DNA of 15,855 nucleotides from assembly GCA_017961965.1 (NCBI GenBank), contig JAGCWG010000257.1, forward strand, positions 1 to 15,855. The letters are read 5' to 3'. This document shows, one piece after another, positions 6,277 to 13,237 of this stretch; within the stretch, counting starts at the first letter, position 1; every line of letters begins with the position of its first letter. Position numbers and translations under genes: made by a program. The notes under the pieces are model-generated. The model saw only the letters and a list, made by a program, of their open reading frames with translations, searched no databases and had not been told where the DNA came from. Origin of the DNA: Bacteroidaceae bacterium. Its GTDB lineage: Bacteria; Bacteroidota; Bacteroidia; Bacteroidales; Bacteroidaceae.

Positions 6277-7485
6277 ATGCTAAAAGGAAAGAAAATCGTA
6301 TTAGGAATAACAGGAAGCATAGCTGCCTACAAATCTTGTATTCTCATAAGGGAACTGATTAAGAAAGGGGCAGAAGTGCAGGTTGTGATAACTCCAGCAG
6401 GTAAGGAATTCATCACGCCAATCACACTATCCGCACTTACGCACAAACCTGTAATCAGCGAATTCTTCAGCCAAAGGGACGGTACATGGAACAGTCATGT
6501 TGACCTTGGACTTTGGGCAGATGCAATGGTCATCGCACCTGCCACAGCAAGTACAATAGGCAAGATGGCAAACGGCATTGCCGACAACATACTCATAACG
6601 ACATATCTTTCCATGAAGGCACCTGTCTTCATAGCACCTGCCATGGACCTTGACATGTTTGCACATCCTTCAACACAGAAGAATCTACAAACATTACAAG
6701 ATTACGGAAATCAAATTATCGAGCCAGGCATAGGTTTCCTTGCAAGCACGCTTGAAGGAAAGGGACGCATGGAAGAACCGTTAAACATCGTGGCAAGGCT
6801 CGAAGAATACTTCACTAGACAAGGAAAAAAAGAACTTTCAGGTAAAAAAATATTAATTACTGCAGGTCCTACATACGAAAAGATAGACCCTGTGCGTTTT
6901 ATAGGTAACTATTCTTCGGGGAAGATGGGACTTGCCCTTGCAGAGGTATGTGCCTCACAGGGTGCGAAAGTTGAGCTTATATGTGGCCCCATTTCCGCAA
7001 AACTCACCAAAGAGTACCCGAACATCCACAGAAGCGATGTAGAGAGCGCACAGCAGATGTATGAGGTATGCAAAGCCATATATCCAACTATGGATGCTGG
7101 AATACTCTGTGCAGCCGTAGCCGATTTCACTCCAGAGACAGTGGCAAACGAGAAAATCAAACGCACGAGTGAGGACATGGTGATACGTTTGAAGCCCAAC
7201 CCAGACATTGCAAAATCTCTCGGTGAGATGAAGAAGGACGGACAAATTCTCGTTGGATTCGCCTTAGAAACTAATGATGAGGAATCAAATGCACAAGGTA
7301 AAATGAAGAAGAAAAACTTCGATTTCATCGTGTTAAATTCACTCAGAGACAAAGGCGCTGGTTTCCAAACCGATACCAACAAGATTTCCATCATATCAGC
7401 CGAAGGAAAGAAGGACTTCCCTCTCAAGTCAAAGACCGAAGTAGCGGAAGACATCGTCAACGAATTAATAAATCATATTTCATAA
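6277..7485 (+). CDS. coaBC: Bifunctional phosphopantothenoylcysteine decarboxylase / phosphopantothenate-cysteine ligase
   Basis: CoaBC carries out two steps of coenzyme A synthesis in the cytoplasm: ligation of cysteine to 4'-phosphopantothenate, then flavin-dependent decarboxylation. The 402-residue length is typical. The N-terminal CoaC half (about 1-180) shows 'GITGSIAAYKS', the active-site His74 in 'NSHVDLG', 'APATASTIGKMANGIADN' and 'PAMDLDMF' (121-128). In E. coli the last motif is PxMNxxMW, so an Asp replaces the conserved Asn here; I believe this is common in Bacteroidetes. The CoaB half (about 188-402) shows 'ITAGPTYEKIDPVRFIGNYSSGKMG', 'AAVADF' and the Lys-rich 'KMKKKNFDFIVLN'. The ATG at 6277 is preferred over upstream in-frame starts because family members begin right before the Rossmann strand. 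DUF4835 and recN follow, a conserved order in this phylum. Confidence 0.95.
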   Translation: MLKGKKIVLGITGSIAAYKSCILIRELIKKGAEVQVVITPAGKEFITPITLSALTHKPVISEFFSQRDGTWNSHVDLGLWADAMVIAPATASTIGKMANGIADNILITTYLSMKAPVFIAPAMDLDMFAHPSTQKNLQTLQDYGNQIIEPGIGFLASTLEGKGRMEEPLNIVARLEEYFTRQGKKELSGKKILITAGPTYEKIDPVRFIGNYSSGKMGLALAEVCASQGAKVELICGPISAKLTKEYPNIHRSDVESAQQMYEVCKAIYPTMDAGILCAAVADFTPETVANEKIKRTSEDMVIRLKPNPDIAKSLGEMKKDGQILVGFALETNDEESNAQGKMKKKNFDFIVLNSLRDKGAGFQTDTNKISIISAEGKKDFPLKSKTEVAEDIVNELINHIS

Positions 7486-7552
7486 TTCACAAATATGCCT
7501 TTGCATAGTTTTTTCTACACCTTGGGAGACTTGGTAGAGGCTTTTTCTGTTT

Positions 7553-8473
7553 ATGCGACGAACAAATCTACTCATTGGGGCATTTAGCCTTATCACAGCG
7601 ATGGGAGGCATGTTCAACACTTGCCTCGCACAGGAGCTCAACTGCACCGTTAAGATAATCCACAATCAGGTGCAGGGTTCAAATAACAGTGTGTTTGAGA
7701 CGCTGGAAACAGCAATTACAGAATTCATGAACAACAAGTCATGGACTGAGCTGCAGTTCCAGAAAGTAGAGAAGATTGACTGCTCGCTCAACATAACAAT
7801 CAAGAAATATGACGTATCATCCAATCTTTTTACAGGTGAACTGATATGGCAGGTATCAAGACCTGTATATAACTCTACCTACTCATCAACGGTATTCTCC
7901 ATGAAGGATCCATCTTTCAACTTCAATTATAAGGAGAACGACCCATTAGAATTCAACGAGACAAATCTTGACAACAACCTCACGGCAATGCTTGCCTACT
8001 ACGCATATCTGTTCATCGGCTTTGACCTCGACACATACTCCGAGAAGGGCGGTACAGAAGTGCTCCACATAGCCGAAAACATCACCAACGGCGCACAGAC
8101 ACTTGGTGATGCTGGTTAGAAGGCATTCGACAATAACAAAAACCGCCACGCCATACTTAACGACTACATGGAATCATCGATGGAACCGTTCCGTAAGATG
8201 ATGTATCGCTACCACCGACTTGGTCTTGACGAGATGGCTGCAAACGCTGATCGTGGAAGGGCAGCCATCAGTGAGGCAATAGATATGTTGAAGGAGTCGC
8301 ACAGCAATAAGACTCTAAGTCAGTTGCCACAGATTTTCACGGATTATAAACGCGATGAAATCGTGAATATTTACAGCGGACATGGTACTGAGAAGGAAAG
8401 GAAAACTATTGCTGACATCATGTCAAACATCAACGCCAGCCAAGACAACTACTGGAATAAGATAAGGAAATAA
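7553..8473 (+). pseudogene. DUF4835 family secreted protein interrupted by an in-frame TAG
   Basis: Together the two halves make a protein of about 306 codons, the normal size of the DUF4835 family that lies between coaBC and recN in Bacteroidetes. A signal peptide is evident (1-26, 'LLIGAFSLITAMGGMFNTCLA', cut before QELN). Family-like stretches include 'ELNCTVKIIHNQVQGSN', 'DPLEFNETNLDNNLTAML' and 'YYAYLFIGFDLD'. TAG at 8117-8119 stops it after residue 188. The same frame then stays open for 118 further codons and continues with family-like 'KAFDNNKNRHAIL' and 'MMYRYHRLGLDEM'. As I recall, relatives have a Trp just before KAFD, so one TGG-to-TAG change explains the break. No frameshift or decay is seen, so the mutation is recent, a sequencing error, or tolerated. 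The family function is unclear; some databases link it to type IX secretion (PorD), which I cannot verify here. Confidence 0.85.
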
Positions 8474-8482
8474 TAGAGATTT

Positions 8483-8516
8483 ACCCACTTCTCTTTCTCA
8501 TAAGGCTACAAGTAAC
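8483..8516 (+). repeat. Intergenic palindrome family, degenerate copy B
   Basis: This lies 9 nt after the DUF4835 stop. The sequence 'ACCCACTTCTCTTTCTCATAAGG' (in two overlapping parts) followed by 'CTACAAGTAAC' parallels copy A (CTCTCCTATAAGG...ACTAAG) in order and orientation, but the G-rich arm has decayed and no good stem forms. It is assigned only by resemblance. Confidence 0.3.
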
Positions 8517-8544
8517 TTCTATAAACATCTTCATCATAATAACT

Positions 8545-10230
8545 ATGATACAGAATCTGCATATAGAGAATTATGCTCTCATAGAGCATCTTGACATTGA
8601 CCTTCACTCTGGTTTCTCCGTCATAACAGGTGAAACGGGAGCAGGTAAGTCAATCATACTCGGTGCCATAGGATTACTGCTTGGACAGAGGGCAGACACA
8701 AAATCCATCAAGACAGGCGCAAGCAAATGTATAGTAGAAGCAACATTCGACATCAAGGAGTATGGCTTCGGACAGTTTTTCGATGACAACGACATCGACT
8801 TTGACGGTTCGGAGTGTATCATACGACGTGAGTTAACCTCCACTGGCAAGAGCCGTGCCTTCATCAATGACATACCAGTTCAGCTTACCCTGCTCAAGGA
8901 GATAGGCGAACAACTCATCGACGTCCACTCTCAACACAAAAACTTGCTGCTCGGTAAGGAGGACTTCCAGATGAACGTGATTGACATCATAGCAAAGAAC
9001 GATGACTTGATTTCTGATTACAAGAAAGAATACAAGGAATACAATGCCTTGTGCAAGAAACTAGAAGATGCGGTAAGTAACACCAACAAGAACCGCGACG
9101 AGGCTGAATATATGCGTTTCCAACTCAACCAACTGACAGAGGCAAACCTCAATGCCGACGAGCAGGAAGAACTGGAAACAGAGTCGGAGACACTCACTCA
9201 TGCTGAGGACATCAAGCAGGCACTGTATCAAGCAAACGGTCTCATTGCCGACGGTGGCGAAGGTGCCGATGCGCTTATGCTCATCAAACAGTCCATGAAT
9301 ATCCTCAACAACATAAGCAATGTATATGCCAACACCGAGGAACTGGTCAATAGGATTGACAGTTGCTACATAGAGCTGAAGGATATAGCTGACGAGATAA
9401 GTTCAAAATGCGATTCCATCGAATATAACCCTGAAAGGCTCGAATGGGTAAATGACCGCTTGAACATCATCTACACTCTCCAAAAGAAGCACAATGTTGA
9501 AAACGTTGCCGAACTTCTGAAAATACAATCAAAACTAGAGGAAAAACTCTCGATGATTGATAATAGCGACGAATTCATCGAGGAACTGAAACATAAACGT
9601 TCTGCACAGTTAAAGAAAGCACTCAGCATTGCCAACAAGCTCAGCGAAAAGAGACATAAGGCAAGCAAGGAGATAGAGACAAAGATGACAGAACTGCTCA
9701 TTCCTCTCGGAATGCCTAACGTACAATTCAAGGCAGAGCTTGCTACAACGAAGGACAAAGATGGCAATATACGCCTCACCTCATCAGGCACCGACGAGGT
9801 GGCATTCATGTTCTCAGCCAACAAGAACTCTGCACTCCAACAGGTGTCACAAGTGGCGTCTGGCGGTGAGATAGCACGTGTAATGCTCTCACTCAAGGCA
9901 CTCATAGCAGGTGCAATAAAGCTTCCAACAATCATATTCGATGAGATAGACACAGGTGTGAGCGGAAGCATAGCCGAGAAGATGGCTAAGATAATGAGGG
10001 ATATGGGCGACCAAAACAGACAAGTGATAAGCATCACTCACCTGCCACAGATTGCCGCACTCGGCTCTTCTCACTACAAAGTGTATAAGGAAGACAAGGA
10101 GGACGCCACCGTCAGCCATATCATCGAGCTTACGACAGAGCAGCGCGTGGAAGAACTTGCACACATGCTCTCTGGTGAGGAACTAACGGACGCTGCACTC
10201 GAAAACGCAAGGACACTTCTAAAGGTGTGA
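8545..10230 (+). CDS. recN: DNA repair protein RecN
   Basis: RecN is an SMC-like ATPase recruited early to double-strand breaks, helping end tethering and RecA-dependent repair. The 561-residue length fits. The N-terminal ATPase half has 'IENYALIEHLDIDL' and Walker A GETGAGKS (29-36), with the family's 'RADTKSIKTG' following. The middle (about 150-390) is rich in Glu, Lys and Leu and should form the antiparallel coiled coil. The C-terminal half has the ABC signature VASGGEIARV (Ser439), Walker B 'TIIFDEIDTGVSG' (Asp466, Glu467) and the switch His region 'ISITHLPQIAALG'. The ATG start gives the standard N-terminus. It lies 71 nt after the DUF4835 reading frame, probably in the same transcription unit as coaBC. 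Reading through the broken DUF4835 gene could impose polarity on recN. Confidence 0.96.
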   Translation: MIQNLHIENYALIEHLDIDLHSGFSVITGETGAGKSIILGAIGLLLGQRADTKSIKTGASKCIVEATFDIKEYGFGQFFDDNDIDFDGSECIIRRELTSTGKSRAFINDIPVQLTLLKEIGEQLIDVHSQHKNLLLGKEDFQMNVIDIIAKNDDLISDYKKEYKEYNALCKKLEDAVSNTNKNRDEAEYMRFQLNQLTEANLNADEQEELETESETLTHAEDIKQALYQANGLIADGGEGADALMLIKQSMNILNNISNVYANTEELVNRIDSCYIELKDIADEISSKCDSIEYNPERLEWVNDRLNIIYTLQKKHNVENVAELLKIQSKLEEKLSMIDNSDEFIEELKHKRSAQLKKALSIANKLSEKRHKASKEIETKMTELLIPLGMPNVQFKAELATTKDKDGNIRLTSSGTDEVAFMFSANKNSALQQVSQVASGGEIARVMLSLKALIAGAIKLPTIIFDEIDTGVSGSIAEKMAKIMRDMGDQNRQVISITHLPQIAALGSSHYKVYKEDKEDATVSHIIELTTEQRVEELAHMLSGEELTDAALENARTLLKV

Positions 10231-10245
10231 GATATATTCCATAAA

Positions 10246-10280
10246 GACCTACATCAAACCTTCCTATAGGGAGGGTGTTC
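10246..10280 (+). repeat. Intergenic palindrome family, copy C
   Basis: This starts 15 nt after the recN stop. CCTTCC (10259-10264) pairs with GGGAGG (10269-10274), with one G·T wobble, around the loop TATA. It matches copies A and E in the arrangement C-rich arm, TATA-like loop, G-rich arm. No T-run follows. Confidence 0.45.
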
Positions 10281-10384
10281 TATATAGTCTGCTCACTTAA
10301 TTTGAAAGTCAAAACTAAAATATATTATCCTCTTGTTCCGAATGGACGTACCCGAAATGGGATGAGGAACTAATAATAACGAAC

Positions 10385-12082
10385 ATGAACAAACTCTTAC
10401 TTCTAACCTCTGCTTTCATGGCATTAGCCATTGATACTTCTGCACAGGCTCCTAAAGGCATAGCAAAAATACAGAAGGCAATAGTTTCCGTAAACACATA
10501 CGACAAGAATGGTGACCTTCTCAATTCGGGTACCGCATTCTATGTAGGTGCAAACGGTGAAGCCATCGCCGATTATTCGCTGTTCAAGAACGCATATAAG
10601 GCAACGGTCATCGACATGGCTGGCAAACAGGCAGATGTGGATTGCATCCTCGGTGCCGACGACACTTACTCCGTAGTACGATTCAAGGTCAACACTAAGG
10701 GTAACGCTGTGCTTACATGCACCAATGACAGCCTCACAAGTACATCACAAGTCTTCGTCGTGCCTTTCAGCAAGGAGAAGATGAAGACGTGCAGCAACAC
10801 CACGATTGAATCGCAGTCAACACTGAAGGACAAATATGCCTACTACACCCTTTCATCCGACCTCGGAGAGGCAAACTACGGAAGCCCTTTGTTCAATGAA
10901 AAGGGCGAACTCATCGGCATTCTTCAGACATCATTGAAAGAAAAAGGCTATGCTCTCGACATACGTTTCCGCAACGAGCTTACAATAAAGGCAATAGCTA
11001 CCAATTCTGAAAACATGGCTCTCAAGAGCATCAACATTCCAAAGGGAGTGCCTGAGAGCGCAGAAGAAGCACTCGTATATACATATTTCAAGTCAAGATC
11101 GGCAGGCAACGAAGAATACCTCGACATCATGAACCGCTTCATAGCAGCCTACCCTGACAATGCAGAGGGTTATATCCGTCGTTGCACACCATACATCGAC
11201 CTTTGTGAGTTCGACAAGGCAGATGCTGACATGAACAAGTACCTCGATCTTTCAAAAGACAAGGCAACGGCATACTACAACACAGCACAGACGCTCTACA
11301 ACAAGCTCACATACCAGAAGGAACCTGCCTATAACAAGTGGACATACGACCTGGCCATCGAACATATTAATAAGAGTCTGGAACTATACAAGGATAACAA
11401 GGCCAAGACGACTGACGCAAAAATACTGAAGGCACAAATTCTCTCAGGAAAGAAGGATTACGACGGTGCAATAGCTATATATGAGCAACTGGCTTCCGAC
11501 AAGGAGACAGCAGTGCCTGCCATCTACTACGCCATGTCAATAGCGTGCGAGTCAAGGGGCGACTCCACAAGTGCTATCATAGCACTCATGGACAGTGCAA
11601 TCAACAAGTTCGGTGACCCTCTCCCTGGCGATGCTGCCAACTATGTACTCCGTCGCGGTCGTCTTTATGCACAGATTGATAAGAACCGCCTTGCCGTACA
11701 AGATTACAACCAGTATTGCTACCTTGTAAATAACAAAGTGAGCGACATCTTCTATTACGACCGTTCACAGATAGAGCTGAAGGCGCGTCTCTTCCAACAG
11801 GCATACGACGACATCAACACAGCCATCACGATGAATCCGAACAAGGTCATCTATTACATTGAAAAGGCTGCCATGTGTCTCCGTTTCGGTTACAACGACG
11901 AGAGCATAGAGGCATGCAAGGTGGTACTCAGCGCCAACGACAAGGACACCGATGCACTTCGCATCCTCGGCTTTGCACAAATACAGGCAGGCAAGAAGGA
12001 GGAAGGAAAGAAGAATCTCCAAAAGGCCATCGACCTCGGCGACGAAAATGCCAAGGAGATAATGGAGAAATATGGGAATTAA
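10385..12082 (+). CDS. Secreted degenerate trypsin-like domain with TPR repeats
   Basis: This 565-residue protein begins with a signal peptide (1-20, 'LLLLTSAFMALAIDTSA', cut before QAPKG), so it acts in the envelope. Residues about 27-205 resemble an HtrA/trypsin-like beta-barrel: 'AIVSVNTYDKNGDLLNSGTAFYV', in overlapping blocks, and 'YGSPLFNEKGELIGIL'. None of the catalytic triad survives. The His position reads ADYSLF (Ser65), the Asp position reads DTYSVV (Tyr95), and the GNSG nucleophile motif is replaced by ANYGSP (Tyr165). It is therefore most likely a pseudo-protease used for binding. Residues about 220-560 are repeated helical hairpins of TPR type, for example 'DKADADMNKYLDLS', 'DYDGAIAIYEQLA', 'AYDDINTAITMNPN' and 'EEGKKNLQKAIDLG'. 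A scaffold or chaperone role is an inference. The ATG at 10385 gives a proper signal peptide. The gene appears monocistronic, closed by the terminator at 12130-12171. Confidence 0.88.
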   Translation: MNKLLLLTSAFMALAIDTSAQAPKGIAKIQKAIVSVNTYDKNGDLLNSGTAFYVGANGEAIADYSLFKNAYKATVIDMAGKQADVDCILGADDTYSVVRFKVNTKGNAVLTCTNDSLTSTSQVFVVPFSKEKMKTCSNTTIESQSTLKDKYAYYTLSSDLGEANYGSPLFNEKGELIGILQTSLKEKGYALDIRFRNELTIKAIATNSENMALKSINIPKGVPESAEEALVYTYFKSRSAGNEEYLDIMNRFIAAYPDNAEGYIRRCTPYIDLCEFDKADADMNKYLDLSKDKATAYYNTAQTLYNKLTYQKEPAYNKWTYDLAIEHINKSLELYKDNKAKTTDAKILKAQILSGKKDYDGAIAIYEQLASDKETAVPAIYYAMSIACESRGDSTSAIIALMDSAINKFGDPLPGDAANYVLRRGRLYAQIDKNRLAVQDYNQYCYLVNNKVSDIFYYDRSQIELKARLFQQAYDDINTAITMNPNKVIYYIEKAAMCLRFGYNDESIEACKVVLSANDKDTDALRILGFAQIQAGKKEEGKKNLQKAIDLGDENAKEIMEKYGN

Positions 12083-12084
12083 GC

Positions 12085-12121
12085 TGACCCACCCTCAGTT
12101 TTTCATAAAGGGATGGGAAGT
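12085..12121 (+). repeat. Intergenic palindrome family, copy D
   Basis: This begins 3 nt after the TPR gene stop. CCCACCC (12088-12094) can pair with GGGATGGG (12110-12117), leaving one bulged A, across a loop containing TTTCATAAA, then AAGTAA follows. The C-rich arm, CATAA-like loop and G-rich arm plus AGTAA echo copies A, B and E. It is weaker than A and E. Confidence 0.4.
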
Positions 12122-12129
12122 AAAAACTT

Positions 12130-12171
12130 AAAAGCCGCTCGGACACTTATTCCGAACGGCTTTTCTATTTT
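12130..12171 (+). terminator. Bidirectional rho-independent terminator between convergent genes
   Basis: The arms 12130-12143 and 12151-12164 form a 14-bp stem with one mismatch (AAAAGCCG…CGGCTTTT), loop CACTTAT, followed by CTATTTT. On the minus strand the hairpin is followed by AAGTTTTTAC, so it can also serve the convergent lipoprotein gene. Confidence 0.85.
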
Positions 12172-12237
12172 ATGATTCACAATGCATAACAAATAATTAC
12201 ACATTTATTATAACTATTACTATTTTCTCATTCCAAA

Positions 12238-12834
12238 TTAGTTTTCCATTTCAAACACGAGTTCTTCCTGATGTTTCATCAGTACGAGCTGAGAAGTTGT
12301 GAGACTCATAATCTCGAAAGTGTCGGAGCGCTGAGCCTTCTCAGATCCAATAGGCTTAGAGTCTTGGAGGATGAGGTTGCCATCCTTGACATGCCAGTGG
12401 GCATAATCTACACCCATATCGTAGGATATAGCAACACCATCCTTATTGAGTTCAAAACTCTGACGCTGACCATTACGAATGGTAGTCCACAAATGACGAA
12501 GGGCAGTTAAATTAACTACTATAGAAGCAAGATTTTCATCTTGATTGGCGTAATAGATGACTTCCACATCATCGCCTGCCTTGACATCACCCTTAATCAT
12601 TTCCTCAGCGATGCTCACAATGACCGTATCACCCTTTGGAGTGATGACCTCAAGTTCATTCATACTCGTACCATCACCTACCCTACCATGCATTTCCACA
12701 ATACCAGGATGAGTGTCAAGCCCCACAACCTCGATAGTGTCGGATGTTGTCTGTCTGCTCTTGCATCCGTTGCAGGAAGACATAGTGAGCATCAAAACTA
12801 CTTGCGCTATAATCAATATAGAATATTTGTTCAT
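12238..12834 (-). CDS. Lipoprotein with lipocalin-like C-terminal domain
   Basis: This 198-residue protein has a lipoprotein signal (hydrophobic 5-17, lipobox MSSC, lipidated Cys21) and is therefore anchored to a membrane. The residues after the Cys (NGCKSR) lack the acidic surface-export signature known in Bacteroidetes, so a periplasm-facing position is more likely. Residues about 45-108 form a strand-rich module ('EMHGRVGDGTSMNELEVITP', 'VKAGDDVEVIYYA') that may be OB-like. Residues about 113-196 ('HLWTTIRNGQRQSFELNKDG', 'TFEIMSLTTSQLVLMKHQEE') resemble the small lipocalin-like domains of Bacteroidales lipoproteins, whose ligand is unknown. No enzymatic motif is visible. It is a stand-alone gene converging on the TPR gene, with a promoter-like element at 12913-12920. 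Confidence 0.82.
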   Translation of the reverse strand: MNKYSILIIAQVVLMLTMSSCNGCKSRQTTSDTIEVVGLDTHPGIVEMHGRVGDGTSMNELEVITPKGDTVIVSIAEEMIKGDVKAGDDVEVIYYANQDENLASIVVNLTALRHLWTTIRNGQRQSFELNKDGVAISYDMGVDYAHWHVKDGNLILQDSKPIGSEKAQRSDTFEIMSLTTSQLVLMKHQEELVFEMEN

Positions 12835-12912
12835 GCTGTATGTTTTATGTTATTTTAGCAGTTGTACAACTATATAAAGCCAAAAGAAACTATACTTTCA
12901 ACTTTGTTTCTG

Positions 12913-12920
12913 CAAAAATA
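12913..12920 (-). promoter_or_regulatory. Bacteroidetes -7 promoter element for the lipoprotein gene
   Basis: On the minus strand this reads TATTTTTG, matching TAnnTTTG. A TTTG word on the same strand (12944-12947) lies 23 nt further upstream, slightly more than the usual spacing. The predicted leader would be about 70 nt. Confidence 0.45.
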
Positions 12921-13140
12921 GCATATTTATTCGTAAGTTGTTTCAAAAAAAATGAAAATTAGTTCGTCAGTCTCTTTGATAAGTAGATACATCTTGCATA
13001 ATTCATACTCGCAATAAAAGAACGCCTCATAGTTTTTCATGTTACCTGAGTTTTTAACAAAATCATATTTTTTCGTTATTTACTAATCTGTTAGCAGGTA
13101 TTATCTTCAAAAAAACAATGTTTTATTTCTGCAATTCGTA
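12921..13140. other. A/T-rich intergenic stretch with no gene seen
   Basis: This lies between the divergent lipoprotein and nadB promoters. It contains A and T runs but no ORF with coding character, no tRNA-like fold and no strong inverted repeat. It is presumably spacer and upstream promoter DNA. Confidence 0.5.
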
Positions 13141-13157
13141 CATAATACGTAATTTTG
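13126..13157 (+). promoter_or_regulatory. Bacteroidetes promoter of nadB
   Basis: TAATTTTG (13150-13157) is a perfect TAnnTTTG -7 element followed by C. TTTCTG (13126-13131) lies 18 nt upstream as a plausible -33 element. Transcription would start near 13164, leaving a leader of about 74 nt. The -7 element overlaps a 9-bp word, TAATACGTA (13143-13151), that recurs in the leader hairpin. Confidence 0.65.
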
Positions 13158-13183
13158 CAAGTTAATAGAATAAGTAAAGTTTC

Positions 13184-13216
13184 GGTAGATTCGCTAATAC
13201 GTATAGCGAACCTGCC
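13184..13216 (+). promoter_or_regulatory. Strong 5'-leader hairpin of nadB (or DNA operator)
   Basis: GGTAG (13184-13188) pairs with CTGCC (13212-13216). After one A·C mismatch, TTCGCTA (13190-13196) pairs exactly with TAGCGAA (13204-13210), leaving the 7-nt loop ATACGTA. The stem totals 12 bp with one mismatch and one wobble, ends 21 nt before the ATG and has no T-run. It could be a cis-acting RNA element or a palindromic operator for an NAD-pathway repressor such as NrtR; neither is shown by sequence alone. Confidence 0.5.
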
Positions 13217-13237
13217 TTGAGAACTAAAAACAGTAGA

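Noticed and set aside
6909..7460. Minus-strand frame of about 183 codons inside coaBC
   Set aside because: It is antisense to the well-conserved CoaB domain; its Ser/Ile-rich composition is typical of a shadow frame.
8117..8119. TAG as a recoded sense codon
   Set aside because: TAG terminates nadB (14828-14830) and the exonuclease gene (6147-6149) in the same window, so general reassignment is implausible.
9471..10037. Minus-strand frame of about 188 codons inside recN
   Set aside because: It is antisense to the RecN signature and Walker B region; the serine-rich composition suggests a reverse-complement artefact.
10301..10335. Possible promoter before the TPR gene (TTTG at 10301 with a TATCC…CTTG word)
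   Set aside because: The downstream word does not match TAnnTTTG; support is too weak to list.
12840..12962. Small + strand ORF of about 40 residues with a hydrophobic start (MFYVILAVV...)
   Set aside because: It overlaps the putative minus-strand promoter of the lipoprotein gene, sits in A/T-rich spacer, and has no clear promoter or ribosome site of its own.
13217..13237. Upstream TTG start for nadB
   Set aside because: It adds 7 residues not seen in the family and starts just after the leader hairpin; the ATG at 13238 gives the standard N-terminus.
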